This document shows positions 1 through 9,885 of a DNA stretch of 64,000 bases, one piece after another. Location of the stretch: positions 18,598 to 82,597 of the forward strand of contig CAZKQJ010000019.1 of assembly GCA_964554875.1 (NCBI GenBank), in the 5' to 3' direction. How positions within the stretch are numbered: the stretch's first letter is position 1; each line of letters begins with the position of its first letter. The position numbers and the translations under genes are program-made. The DNA is from Marispirochaeta sp964554875. GTDB taxonomy: Bacteria > Spirochaetota > Spirochaetia > JC444 > Marispirochaetaceae. The notes beneath the pieces were generated by a model. It was not told where the DNA came from and did no database searches. It saw nothing but the letters and a program-made list of their open reading frames with translations.

Positions 1-1
1 A

Positions 2-622
2 ACCAGCCCCCTGGGTATCCCTGAAATTGTTGTGGGAAAGTTCCTGGCGGCCCTGACCTTTTTCTGCATCGGATTGGCGGTAACCTTTCTCTATGCCCTG
101 GTAATCGCCCTTCACGGAGAACTTGATTTGTGGGAGACCCTGGGCGGCTATATCGGCTTCATCCTGCTTGGGGGGACCTTTATTTCCGTGGGGCTCTTTA
201 TTTCCGGCCTTACGGAGAACCAGATTACCGCGGCGATTACCAGCTTTGCCGCCCTCCTTGCCATGTGGCTTGTCAATATTCTGCAGAATGCCGTTCCTTC
301 GGATGCCGCATCGGGCCTTGTTTTCAGCGGGCTCATGGTCGCAGCTGCGGCTTTATGGTTCTATCTGATAACCCGAAACCGGATTGTCTCCGCGGCGCTT
401 CTCGTTCTCGGAGCTGCCATTGTTTTCCTGATTCATTTTCTTGATCCGGAGTTCTATGTCGGTCTTATCGGGAAAATACTGAGCTGGTTCTCCCTGATCG
501 ACAGGTACCGAAGGTTCTCCACCGGGATTGTATCCCTTCAGGATACCGTGTATTACCTCTCGTTTATGATCTTCTTTCTCTATTTAACAGTCCGAACACT
601 GGAAAAACGGCGGTGGAATTGA
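2..622 (+). CDS. ABC-2 type transporter permease, GldF-like (5' end outside window)
   Basis: This is the C-terminal part of a polytopic ABC exporter permease. The frame is already open at base 2 and reads a motif of the form TSPLGIPEIVVGKFLA, typical of the middle of ABC-2/GldF permeases, so the GTG at 32 is internal and the gene starts upstream. About six hydrophobic segments follow, ending in a short basic tail (EKRRWN). The GldG-like gene begins 4 bp after the stop, and the usual order is ATPase-GldF-GldG, so the ATPase gene is probably just off the left edge. The substrate is unknown; the gliding name comes from Flavobacterium homologues and does not imply gliding here. Confidence 0.85.
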   Translation, partial: TSPLGIPEIVVGKFLAALTFFCIGLAVTFLYALVIALHGELDLWETLGGYIGFILLGGTFISVGLFISGLTENQITAAITSFAALLAMWLVNILQNAVPSDAASGLVFSGLMVAAAALWFYLITRNRIVSAALLVLGAAIVFLIHFLDPEFYVGLIGKILSWFSLIDRYRRFSTGIVSLQDTVYYLSFMIFFLYLTVRTLEKRRWN

Positions 623-626
623 CGAT

Positions 627-2063
627 ATGATTCAGAACCAGCGTAGTTTTCTGAAAGACAAAAAGCTTCGTTACGGTGCATACGCGGCAATATTGACCCT
701 GTCGCTGCTATGCGGCCTGGTAATTCTCAATCTGATCGTTCAGCAGATTCCGCTGAAGATCGATTTAACGGAGAACAGACTTTTCTCTTTATCGGAACAG
801 ACAAAACAGATTCTTCTTGAACTGGAGGAACCCATCACCCTGTATGCCCTGTATCCGACGGGAGAGGAAGAGACCAGTATTATCGAGATTCTGCAGGAAT
901 ATGATCGGATAGGTCCCTCTGTAGACCTGCAGATTATTGATCCGGATCTTAATCCCGGTCTTCTTGCACGTTTCAGCGGAGAGGAAGAGAAAGTGGAAAG
1001 CGGAAGCATTATTGTCGAGGGCTCATCACGTTTCAGGGTCGTTCCCTATATGGAACTGTATGATATCCGCTACAATCCCCAGGGCCAGCCCCAGGTTACG
1101 GGTATCCAGGTGGAGCCCCGGATTACCCAGGCCATCAATTATGTCTCCTCCGGCTACAATCCGAAAATCTATCAGCTCAGCGGTCATGGCGAATACAGCC
1201 TTGAAGACTACGGTATAGAGTCCATGCTTCGGGCAGAGAGTTATGAAATTGAGAATTTGAACCTTCTAAGGTCAGAAAGCGTCCCGGAGGATGCGTCGGT
1301 GCTTCTGGTCTCTTCTCCCAAGTACGAGATAAGCGATGAGGAGCTGCGGAAGATTTACGAGTATGTCGAGAACGGCGGGCGGGTGATCGTCATGGTCGAT
1401 TTTATCGGCGAAACTTCCCCCGGAGGCGGAGCGATCCTCCAAAGTTACGGTCTCGAGATAGGCGAGGGCTTCATCATGGAGGCGGATGCATCCCGCTATG
1501 TACGTTCACCCTTGTTCATCGCCCCTGAGCTTATGGACCATGGAATAACAGGCCCTCTGGTGGAAAACAAGCTCGATGTCATCACTCCCAATGCAGTTCC
1601 GCTTCGACAAACGGAGCGGAAACCCCGTTCCGTGGACCTGAGCCCCCTTCTTTCTACCTCAGATCAAGCCTGGAGCAGGACGGACATGGAAAACAGTTCC
1701 TTACTGCGGCAGAAAACGGATCTTCCCGGGCCCCACACCCTCGCCTGGGCGGTGGAACGGAAAAAATACAGCGACGGAGACCCCCCTGCTTACAGGGTAG
1801 TTGCAATGGGAAACTCCATATTCCTGGGATCGATTCCGCCCTACGGACAGATCAAGGGGAATATCGACTTCTTTCTGAGTGCCCTCTCCTGGCTCAACGA
1901 AGGGGAGGAGCGTGTTTCCATTCGGGCAAAGAGTTTTTATCGGAGTCCGCTGCGTTTAACGGCTTTTCAGCTCTACCTGTACGCGGGAATAATCATAATT
2001 CTTGTACCGGCAGCCCTGCTGGTCAGCGGCATGATCGTCTGGATTCGCAGGAGACATCTGTGA
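627..2063 (+). CDS. GldG-like ABC transporter auxiliary protein
   Basis: The 478-residue product has the GldG/ABC_transp_aux layout. There is an N-terminal membrane segment (about residues 15-38), a large extracytoplasmic domain containing the family-typical segment LTENRLFSLSEQTKQIL, and a C-terminal membrane anchor (about 450-472) followed by RRRHL. A degenerate ThuA/GATase-like fold is suggested by the YQLSGHGE segment near residue 188. It is translationally coupled to the permease upstream (4 bp gap), and its TGA overlaps the GTG of the next gene. It presumably forms a complex with the GldF-like permease in the inner membrane. Substrate unknown. Confidence 0.85.
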   Translation: MIQNQRSFLKDKKLRYGAYAAILTLSLLCGLVILNLIVQQIPLKIDLTENRLFSLSEQTKQILLELEEPITLYALYPTGEEETSIIEILQEYDRIGPSVDLQIIDPDLNPGLLARFSGEEEKVESGSIIVEGSSRFRVVPYMELYDIRYNPQGQPQVTGIQVEPRITQAINYVSSGYNPKIYQLSGHGEYSLEDYGIESMLRAESYEIENLNLLRSESVPEDASVLLVSSPKYEISDEELRKIYEYVENGGRVIVMVDFIGETSPGGGAILQSYGLEIGEGFIMEADASRYVRSPLFIAPELMDHGITGPLVENKLDVITPNAVPLRQTERKPRSVDLSPLLSTSDQAWSRTDMENSSLLRQKTDLPGPHTLAWAVERKKYSDGDPPAYRVVAMGNSIFLGSIPPYGQIKGNIDFFLSALSWLNEGEERVSIRAKSFYRSPLRLTAFQLYLYAGIIIILVPAALLVSGMIVWIRRRHL

Positions 2064-3445
2064 GCCGTTCCAGGCGTCTTGTTCTGTCACTCCTCGTTCT
2101 CCTGCTTCTTCTGGGGGGCTACCTCTACCTGAAGGAGCGCTCTGTCCCGGAGGAGCTTCCCGGGAAAAGCGAAAGGCATGATCTGATCTCCAAAGCGGTG
2201 GAGGATCTTGAAAGGATCGAGGTACGCCGGGTCGACGGAAGCAGCCTTGTCATGCTGAAGGAGAAAGAGCGCTGGACAATGCCCGTTCCCTGGGAGAATG
2301 ATCTCGATCAGTCCCGCCTGGACTTGATTGCCCGGATAAGTTCAATGCTCACCGCCAGACGACGTATTGATGCCCCTGCCGCCGGGCTTGAGGACTTCGA
2401 CCTGAAACCGCCCCGGGCAGTGGTGACCCTTGTTTTCAAGGGTGGAGAAAGTCCGGTCTTCGAGATCGGGGTCCCGACCTCGTCGGGAAAACAGAGATAT
2501 ATTCGGCGGAAAGGGGAAGCGGCGATTTACACCATCGACACCACCCAGGTAGCCCAGTTTTTTCTGAACCCGGAGGATTTTCGAAATACAGGGGTACAGA
2601 CTGTTAAGGCCGAAGAACTCCAGTACCTGTTTTTTCGGCGAATGGGAGAAATAATAGAGCTTGTTCCAATCGATTCTCTCGAGCATGAACCGGTGAGCTC
2701 GATCTTCACCAGCCTGGTAATGATCAGTCCTCAGGGCCCTCGCGGGATAGACGCGTACGAACTGGAACAGCTCATGGCAAAGTTGCCCCGGGAGCTGATG
2801 ATCCGGGACTTTGCAGAGGAGCAACCTGAGGACCTTGGGCCTTACGGACTCGATAATCCGAGGTATGAGCTGCAGCTCCGGGATAAAGAGCGTAGTCTCT
2901 CATTTATGGTGGGAGCCCGCGATAGTGCGGGGAACTATTATGTCCGATTTGAAGGAGAGGACCGCGTCGTGACCATCGCGGAAGAGGATCTGGGCATTCT
3001 GCAGATGGAGAGTTTTCATCTGATGAGTAAGTTTCCCCTGATCATCTCCATCGATAAAATCGACTCCTTTAAGGTGGTCCATGAAAATGAGACCTTCTCT
3101 GCACGAATCGAACGGAGTGCTTCAACGGATACCGATGAACCGGAAGTACGCTATATCCTGGACGGAAAAGAGATAGACGAAAAGGACTTCAAAAAACTCT
3201 ACCAGAAGCTCATCGGCATTACCGGTGATGCTCCGAATCGTGGAGAAATCCCTGCGGGTGAAACGCAATTTGAAATTACCTATAGACTGAAGGAAGGTCC
3301 GCAGCGGGAGGTCTCCGTCCGGTTCAAACCGGTGGACAAGGACTTCTATGCCGCCTTTACGGAGCAGGATGAAAGCCTCTTTCTCGTATCTTCCCGGCAG
3401 ATAAAAAGCGCGGTTGAATTGCTGCGTGAGATGACCGGGGAGTGA
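2060..3445 (+). CDS. DUF4340 domain protein, third member of the Gld-type exporter
   Basis: The 461-residue product has a short cytoplasmic N-terminus, one membrane helix (about residues 6-23, rich in Leu) and a long periplasmic region containing repeated DUF4340-type units, for example segments around W75 and around EDLGPYGLDNPRYEL near residue 260. DUF4340 proteins commonly follow GldG in bacterial genomes, which supports the assignment; their biochemical role is not established. The GTG start overlaps the GldG stop by 4 bp, so translation is coupled. No signal peptidase site is obvious, so it is probably anchored facing the periplasm. Confidence 0.8.
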   Translation: MSRSRRLVLSLLVLLLLLGGYLYLKERSVPEELPGKSERHDLISKAVEDLERIEVRRVDGSSLVMLKEKERWTMPVPWENDLDQSRLDLIARISSMLTARRRIDAPAAGLEDFDLKPPRAVVTLVFKGGESPVFEIGVPTSSGKQRYIRRKGEAAIYTIDTTQVAQFFLNPEDFRNTGVQTVKAEELQYLFFRRMGEIIELVPIDSLEHEPVSSIFTSLVMISPQGPRGIDAYELEQLMAKLPRELMIRDFAEEQPEDLGPYGLDNPRYELQLRDKERSLSFMVGARDSAGNYYVRFEGEDRVVTIAEEDLGILQMESFHLMSKFPLIISIDKIDSFKVVHENETFSARIERSASTDTDEPEVRYILDGKEIDEKDFKKLYQKLIGITGDAPNRGEIPAGETQFEITYRLKEGPQREVSVRFKPVDKDFYAAFTEQDESLFLVSSRQIKSAVELLREMTGE

Positions 3446-3514
3446 GTTCAGGCTTTACAAAAGACTGGTTGCCAAGGAGTTTTTTTTTCTGTACCGTTTG
3501 ATCTCTGAGGTACG

Positions 3515-6334
3515 ATGAAAAAGCTTATTGTAAAAGGTGCCCGGGAGCATAATCTCAAGAACATCGATCTTGAGCTGCCCCGGGACTCATTGATTGTCGT
3601 CTCCGGTCTTAGCGGCAGCGGAAAGTCTTCCCTGGCCTTCGATACCATCTTTGCCGAGGGACAGCGCCGCTATGTGGAGTCTCTTTCGGCTTATGCCCGG
3701 CAGTTTCTGGGGCGCATGGACAAGCCCGATGTGGACTACATCGAGGGGCTCTCCCCGGCCATCTCCATAGAGCAGAAGACAACCCACCGGAATCCCCGTT
3801 CGACCGTGGGAACCGTTACGGAAATATACGATTACATGCGCCTTCTCTATGCCAGGATCGGAATTCCCCATTGCCCGGTCTGCGGCAAGGAGATCCGGGA
3901 GCAGTCGGTGGACCAGATACTGGACACGATGCTTGAATACCCCGAAGGCAGCAGAATCATGATCCTGGCCCCGGTAGTGAGGGGAAAAAAAGGCGAGCAC
4001 CGCAAGATCATCGAGGATGCCGCCAGGGCCGGATTCGTTCGTATGCGGGTGGACGGTGAAGTTCGTTCCCTGGATGAGGATATCCTTCTGAATAAAAAGC
4101 AGAAGCACTCTCTGGAGGTCGTGGTGGACCGCCTGAAGATTCAGGAGGATGTTCACAAGCGCCTTGCAGAGTCGGTGGAGACCGCCCTGGAGGTCGCCGA
4201 CGGGCAGATTGTTGTTGTACGACTGGAAAAAAACAGCCAGAAGGAGGAGTTTTTCAGCCAGAAAAACTCCTGTCCCGACTGCGGTATCAGCATCCCCGAG
4301 CTGCAGCCCCGGCTCTTCAGCTTCAACAATCCTTTCGGCGCCTGCGAGGTATGTGCCGGCCTGGGAATGACTATGGAGTTTGATCCCGCCCTTATTATTC
4401 CCGATACCTCCCTCTCCTTCAATGAGGGAGCGATCAAGACCCACAATCCCGACTCTGCCTGGCATCGCAGCTGGTTCGAGTCCCTGGCCGATCACTTCGG
4501 TTTTGACCTTGACACCCCCATACAGGAACTGGACAAGGATATCTGGCATATTCTGCTCCACGGCAGCAACGATGTAATCGACATTACCTATGTGAACCGG
4601 AAAAAAACGGGGCGCTTTGAATACTCAACCAACTTCAAAGGCATTCTCAATGACCTCAAGCGCCGCTATCGGGAGAGCCGTTCCCCGGGGATCAAGGAGT
4701 GGCTCGAGGGTTTCATGCGGCAGCAGAGATGTACGGTCTGCGGAGGCAAACGGCTCAAACCCGAAGCCCTGGCGGTGACCGTGGGAGATGAGAATATCCA
4801 CTCCCTGACCTGCCGCTCGGTGCAGGACCTTCTCGGATTCTTCGGGGGGATCAGCTTGACCAGCACGGAACAGCATATCTCCGCCCAGATCATGAAGGAG
4901 ATAATCGACCGCCTTACGTTCATGAAGAAAGTCGGTCTGGAGTATCTTACCCTGGAGCGTCAGTCCGCCACCCTGTCGGGGGGCGAAGCCCAGCGAATTC
5001 GGCTGGCCACCCAGGTCGGCTCCCAGCTGGTGGGGGTTCTCTATATTCTTGACGAGCCGACCATCGGGCTGCACCAGCGGGACAATCAGCGCCTCATCGA
5101 GACCCTCCTCCATCTGCGGGACATCGGGAATACCCTTATAGTTGTCGAGCACGACGATATGACAATAAAAGCCGCAGATTATATCGTGGACCTGGGACCC
5201 GGGGCCGGTATTCACGGCGGGCATATTACCGCGTGCGGAACCTTCGAACAGATCCTCGAAGCGCCGGAGAGTCTTACCGGGCAGTACCTGCGGGGCGAAC
5301 TGGCCATTCCCGTACCTGTGGAACGGCGTCAGGGAAACGGAAAAAGGATAAGCATTTACGGCGCTTCAGAGCATAACCTGAAGAACATCGATGTTTCCTT
5401 TCCCCTGGGAACTTTCACGGTCATAACCGGTGTCTCGGGGTCCGGAAAATCTACCCTGATGGAGGACCTGCTCTTTCCCATTCTTCGCAACTCCGTGAGT
5501 CCCTACAAGCTCGAGACCGGGGCTCATGACAGGGCTGAAGGGCTCGAGGAGATCGACAAGATCATCAATATCGATCAGAGTCCCATCGGCCGGACTCCTC
5601 GATCCAATCCGGCAACCTATGTGGGACTTTTTACCCCCATTCGGGATCTCTTTGCCTCGCTGCCGGAGAGCCGCGCCAGGGGATACAAGGCGGGTCGCTT
5701 CTCCTTTAATGTAAAAGGCGGTCGCTGCGAGAACTGTCAGGGAGACGGCACCATTAAAATCGAAATGCACTTTCTGCCGGATGTCTATGTTACCTGCGAT
5801 GTCTGTAAGGGAAAACGCTTTAACCGGGAGACCCTGGATGTCCGTTATAAGGGTAAGAATATCCACGATGTTCTGGATATGTCGGTGGAGGAAGCCCTGG
5901 AGTTCTTTGAGAAGATCCCATCCGTCCGTCGCCGTCTGGCGACCCTGCAGGCGGTGGGTCTGAACTATGTTAAACTGGGACAGTCCGCTTTGACCCTCTC
6001 CGGCGGAGAAGCTCAGCGGGTAAAGCTCTCCCTGGAACTCTCCAAGCGCAGCACCGGCAGAACTTTTTATATCCTGGACGAGCCTACAACGGGTCTCCAT
6101 TTCGCGGATGTAAAAAAATTGCTTGAGGTTCTGCAGATGCTGGTGAACAAAGGCAATACCGTGGTTCTTATCGAACATAACCTGGATGTTGTAAAGCAGG
6201 CGGACTACATTATCGATCTGGGACCGGAGGGAGGTGATAATGGAGGACATATTGTGGCCCAGGGAACACCGGAGGATATTCTGAAGGTCCCGGGATCCCA
6301 TACTGCCCATTACCTTCGCGAGGTTATGAAGTAG
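3515..6334 (+). CDS. uvrA: Excinuclease ABC subunit A
   Basis: UvrA is the damage-recognition ATPase of nucleotide excision repair. The 939 residues match the usual length of about 940. Visible motifs are Walker A GLSGSGKSS (31-39) and a second GVSGSGKST in the C-terminal half, two ABC signatures (LSGGEAQRIRLA and LSGGEAQRVKLS), and Walker B/D-loop sequences YILDEPTIGLHQ and YILDEPTTGLHF. The zinc-binding CxxC pairs are also present (CPDC/CEVC and CENC/CDVC). All expected elements are intact. The ATG is preceded by CTGAGGTACG, a reasonable ribosome-binding site. A weak promoter-like TTGCCA-N17-TACCGT lies at 3469-3497, but the -10 is poor. Confidence 0.98.
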   Translation: MKKLIVKGAREHNLKNIDLELPRDSLIVVSGLSGSGKSSLAFDTIFAEGQRRYVESLSAYARQFLGRMDKPDVDYIEGLSPAISIEQKTTHRNPRSTVGTVTEIYDYMRLLYARIGIPHCPVCGKEIREQSVDQILDTMLEYPEGSRIMILAPVVRGKKGEHRKIIEDAARAGFVRMRVDGEVRSLDEDILLNKKQKHSLEVVVDRLKIQEDVHKRLAESVETALEVADGQIVVVRLEKNSQKEEFFSQKNSCPDCGISIPELQPRLFSFNNPFGACEVCAGLGMTMEFDPALIIPDTSLSFNEGAIKTHNPDSAWHRSWFESLADHFGFDLDTPIQELDKDIWHILLHGSNDVIDITYVNRKKTGRFEYSTNFKGILNDLKRRYRESRSPGIKEWLEGFMRQQRCTVCGGKRLKPEALAVTVGDENIHSLTCRSVQDLLGFFGGISLTSTEQHISAQIMKEIIDRLTFMKKVGLEYLTLERQSATLSGGEAQRIRLATQVGSQLVGVLYILDEPTIGLHQRDNQRLIETLLHLRDIGNTLIVVEHDDMTIKAADYIVDLGPGAGIHGGHITACGTFEQILEAPESLTGQYLRGELAIPVPVERRQGNGKRISIYGASEHNLKNIDVSFPLGTFTVITGVSGSGKSTLMEDLLFPILRNSVSPYKLETGAHDRAEGLEEIDKIINIDQSPIGRTPRSNPATYVGLFTPIRDLFASLPESRARGYKAGRFSFNVKGGRCENCQGDGTIKIEMHFLPDVYVTCDVCKGKRFNRETLDVRYKGKNIHDVLDMSVEEALEFFEKIPSVRRRLATLQAVGLNYVKLGQSALTLSGGEAQRVKLSLELSKRSTGRTFYILDEPTTGLHFADVKKLLEVLQMLVNKGNTVVLIEHNLDVVKQADYIIDLGPEGGDNGGHIVAQGTPEDILKVPGSHTAHYLREVMK

Positions 6335-6337
6335 CCT

Positions 6338-9300
6338 GTGATTTCCCCCCGGCTTCGACTGTTAGTATGTACCCTCATCCTTGTTGCAAGCGCGGGTGGG
6401 ACGTTAACGGCTCAGGAGAGTGGCCGGGGGATACTCGGACCGTCGGTCTATTTGAAACTCACCGGCTACGATATTGCAACAGCGGACCTTTATCAGCTGC
6501 AGGACTGGTGCCGCATTCTTTCCCTCGATCACCGGGGAACCATCGATACCCTGAGACGCCGCCTGTACGAGTACTTCGGTCATAAAGAGGAGGACATTCC
6601 GAACCTGACGGCAAGGGAAAAAAAGCAGACCATTACAATCCGCTCCGCCGATTCGACCCGTTATTTCACCCTGGAGACACGGGACGAGGGCTATATCGAG
6701 ATATCCGGCGGGATTCTGCTGGAGCTCTACTCTCCGGTGGAGGGAACGCGGCATACGATCCAGGCGGATCGTCTTATCTATAATCAGGGCATCGGCGATC
6801 TAAGTGCGAAGGGAAATGTGCGTTATACCCTTGCCGAAGAGGGAAGCCAGGAGGAGACCTTTTACGGTGAAAGCCTGACAGTCAATTTAAGCAGCTGGGA
6901 GAGTCGTTTTCTTGAAGGCTACACCCTGCAGAATCGGAAAGTAGACGAAAAAGAACTGTCTTTTACCTTTTACGGCGATACCATCGCCCGTTCATCCTCC
7001 GAGATCATCTTCATGCAGGACGGACGGATTACCTCCAGTCGACTGGAGCCTCCAAGCTACCGTATCGATGCTGACGAAATATGGGTATACGAGCCTGGGG
7101 AATGGCTCATGAACGGCGCTACTTTTTATCTGGGCAGGGTACCAATCCTGGTTTTTCCCTTCTTTTTCCAGCTCAGGGACAAGATGGTGATCAACCCGTC
7201 TTTTGGTTTTGATCTGGTGGACGGCGCGTTCATCCAGACAACTACCTATCTGTACGGAATGCCCTCGAAAAGTGATCAGGACTCCCTATCGTTTCTTCAG
7301 ATGACGGAGGTGGAAGAGGGCGAGAGGGTAACCGAACGCCGGGGACTGTACATGAGGACCAAGGAGAATCCTTCCAGAGAGGAGGTTCAGCGCGCACGGC
7401 GCCTGCGAGAGTCGGGGGACTATTTTCGCTTAATGCTGGACTATTACAACAGAAAAGGCTTTGTGGGCGCCCTGGACCTCTCCCTCAGCGATGCCGGCGG
7501 CTTTGATTCTCTTGAGCTCTTTGCCGGGGTCGGTGCCACCCGGGTGGTATCCCAGTTTGCTCCGTACCAGTACACCTGGGAGGATCCTGATGAAAGCTCT
7601 CCGGTTTCGGTCTGGGAAGGCGGGTGGATAGCAGGCACCTTCGTTCCCTTTCGTTTCGATTTTCGATCTTCCCTGGAGGGGAAGCTGGGGGGACTGGACT
7701 ATTCCTTTTCAGTACCATTTAATTCTGATCCCCGGGTAAGCCGCCTTTTCGACAAACGCAAGGAAACCATAGACTGGGGAGAGCTGCTGGCCATTGCCGA
7801 AAAACCGGATCCCTACCAGGGTACTACACTGCCCAGCAGCTTTACCTGGGAAGCTGTTTCCAGTTACTCTGTCAACACATCCTCATTGCAGCCGTGGATT
7901 ACCAGTTTCAGAATCAGGGAGCTTTCAAGTTCAATGGAGTGGTCCTATGGAACGATTCCGGCTTCCGAACCTGACCTCGATTCGCTTCTGCCTCAATACG
8001 ATATTGTTCCCTCCTATCTGCGTAACCAGTATTCTTCGGTCTACTTTCCCTATCCGAAAAGTCTTGTGCTGCCTGAACTTCGAATCAACCTGGCGGGGAA
8101 TCTTCTTTCAGGAAAAACTGGCGCTGAAAGAGGGAAAGAAAACGCCGGCGATGGGGCTGCCGACCTTCTTCCTCCCTGGCGCAGCGATAACGAAAACAAC
8201 CCCGCGGGTACGGAGACTGATACGGGAGTCCTGTCACCGTGTTTAATAGACGACTATGGCATCAGCCTGAATGCCGATAGTTCGAAAAACGATACCCTGA
8301 GCTACAGTTTCAACCCCACCCTGGTGCATGGAATCAGCTATGATATCTATGGCTGGAAGGAAGGCGGGAATGCCATATATTCGTCTCCGGAGGATGTGGA
8401 TTTTGACAGCGCGTACAGTCTTACAACCTTCTCCGGGGACGCAAGACTGCGTTATGACGGAAGCTACATGAACAATCTGTTCTCTCTGGACGAGTCCATA
8501 GGGCTGACCTTTCAGGAAAAACAGCGTAGCAGACACATAGAATCATCCATCCCCAACTGGGACAGTCTGGTGGAAAGTGATAAAGGCGGCAGCTACCAGC
8601 GGCTTTCCCATTCATTGAACCTCAGTTTTCGTCCCTTTCTGTATTCCGCCGTTCCTGTTGACCAGACCCTGCAGTATAGCCTGCGGCATTACCTTTTTAC
8701 CCGGGAGTACGAAGCTGAACACGGCTTTAAAAACAATGTTCTTCCCTGGGAGCGGAATACGATCCAGGAACAGCGATTGAATTCCACCAGTCTGTTTGAC
8801 GTCGGGGATTATCCTCAGAGAATTCATGTAAGCTGGGTACTGCCGCCTCTTTTGGGACAGGTAGATGCGCTGTATACCGGAGAATTCAATCGGCTTGTAC
8901 TGAACCTTTCCGGAGGTGCCAGGGAGATTGACGATTATGAATGGGAACCTGACGATCTTATAGTCGAAGCACGATACAAGCTGAACGACTACAGTTACCT
9001 GCGGCAGCGCCTTTTGTTCGGTGAGAATGATGAGCTCGAGCACTTTCGGCTTCGGGAGGGAATATCTGAAGCGACAGCTGCGCGTGGTGATAACAAGTAT
9101 GGACTTCAGGGAAGCTATGAGTATGATATTCTTGATGAAAATGATGCTGGAGCCAGACAGACCCTTCTTCCGCAAACCCTGGCCTTCAGGGGCTGGCTGG
9201 GGAATTTCTGGTCCCGCTATGCCATGGAATATCTATATCCCTACGATCTCGAAATCGGTACCGGATGGACCAAAGGAACAGAGAGGCAGTTCATTCCCAG

Positions 9301-9832
9301 TACCTTTTCCCTTGGCTACAAGCGGAACTATCTGGCCGATCCTTTCTGGAAAAACAGGGTAAATTTGAGCTTCGCCATCAATACCGGTCTGACCCAGGAC
9401 TTGAACAGGTTCTCAGACTCTTCCCTCTTTTTCGAAACAAGTCTTATCTTAAAGGTATTCAGATTTCTCGATCTTCAGTTTTCCAGTTATTCCGAGAACA
9501 TCTCGGTTTTTCGTTATATGCCCTGGCTGCTCGAAGGTACGGGAATAGAACCTGTAAACCCGCTGGAAGATCTGGTCCGTTCCCTGAATTTCTTCAATGA
9601 TGAGGACAGGCGGCTCTCCAATTTCAATCTCAGGTCAATTGCCCTCAAGGCGATACATCATCTTGACCAGTGGGATCTTACTATCGAATATACCGGTGAA
9701 CCGGAGCAGAGGAATGAGGGGATCCGACCGGTATACCGATGGACATCAAATTTCTCCATTTATCTCCAGTGGAATCCGATTCCTGAACTGAAGCAGGAGA
9801 TTAGCTATTCGGACGGGGATCTTTCCCTTTAA
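6338..9832 (+). CDS. LptD/OstA-like outer-membrane protein with N-terminal SAP-like motif
   Basis: The 1164-residue product starts with a signal peptide (about residues 1-25, cleavage near LTAQ). A SAP-like helical motif lies at about 46-83, then an OstA/LptA-like beta-jellyroll segment (about 100-260, motif IQADRLIYNQGIGDLSAKG). The remainder is beta-rich with alternating aromatic residues, as expected for a large outer-membrane barrel. This matches the LptD family; T. pallidum TP0515 is the recalled relative. Treponemes lack classical LPS, so the cargo may be another glycolipid. The GTG lies 3 bp after the uvrA stop. The product is larger than E. coli LptD (784 residues) mainly through long barrel loops. 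Confidence 0.8.
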   Translation: MISPRLRLLVCTLILVASAGGTLTAQESGRGILGPSVYLKLTGYDIATADLYQLQDWCRILSLDHRGTIDTLRRRLYEYFGHKEEDIPNLTAREKKQTITIRSADSTRYFTLETRDEGYIEISGGILLELYSPVEGTRHTIQADRLIYNQGIGDLSAKGNVRYTLAEEGSQEETFYGESLTVNLSSWESRFLEGYTLQNRKVDEKELSFTFYGDTIARSSSEIIFMQDGRITSSRLEPPSYRIDADEIWVYEPGEWLMNGATFYLGRVPILVFPFFFQLRDKMVINPSFGFDLVDGAFIQTTTYLYGMPSKSDQDSLSFLQMTEVEEGERVTERRGLYMRTKENPSREEVQRARRLRESGDYFRLMLDYYNRKGFVGALDLSLSDAGGFDSLELFAGVGATRVVSQFAPYQYTWEDPDESSPVSVWEGGWIAGTFVPFRFDFRSSLEGKLGGLDYSFSVPFNSDPRVSRLFDKRKETIDWGELLAIAEKPDPYQGTTLPSSFTWEAVSSYSVNTSSLQPWITSFRIRELSSSMEWSYGTIPASEPDLDSLLPQYDIVPSYLRNQYSSVYFPYPKSLVLPELRINLAGNLLSGKTGAERGKENAGDGAADLLPPWRSDNENNPAGTETDTGVLSPCLIDDYGISLNADSSKNDTLSYSFNPTLVHGISYDIYGWKEGGNAIYSSPEDVDFDSAYSLTTFSGDARLRYDGSYMNNLFSLDESIGLTFQEKQRSRHIESSIPNWDSLVESDKGGSYQRLSHSLNLSFRPFLYSAVPVDQTLQYSLRHYLFTREYEAEHGFKNNVLPWERNTIQEQRLNSTSLFDVGDYPQRIHVSWVLPPLLGQVDALYTGEFNRLVLNLSGGAREIDDYEWEPDDLIVEARYKLNDYSYLRQRLLFGENDELEHFRLREGISEATAARGDNKYGLQGSYEYDILDENDAGARQTLLPQTLAFRGWLGNFWSRYAMEYLYPYDLEIGTGWTKGTERQFIPSTFSLGYKRNYLADPFWKNRVNLSFAINTGLTQDLNRFSDSSLFFETSLILKVFRFLDLQFSSYSENISVFRYMPWLLEGTGIEPVNPLEDLVRSLNFFNDEDRRLSNFNLRSIALKAIHHLDQWDLTIEYTGEPEQRNEGIRPVYRWTSNFSIYLQWNPIPELKQEISYSDGDLSL

Positions 9833-9885
9833 GCTCTTTCCCGCTTGACCTTAATGGAAGAGCGCCATTACACTACGGGGACGCA

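Noticed and set aside
3462..3488. T9 run after a weak stem before uvrA
   Set aside because: The stem is only three pairs plus A-T pairs with a bulge, too weak for an intrinsic terminator.
9833..9864. GCTCTTTCC / GGAAGAGC inverted repeat after the LptD-like gene
   Set aside because: It has a bulge, a long loop and no following T run, so it is not a convincing terminator.
9845..9874. TTGACC-N18-TACACT promoter-like sequence before phoH
   Set aside because: The transcript start would fall about 5 bases before the GTG and upstream GGGG would not be in the mRNA. It could be a third near-leaderless case but the evidence is weaker.
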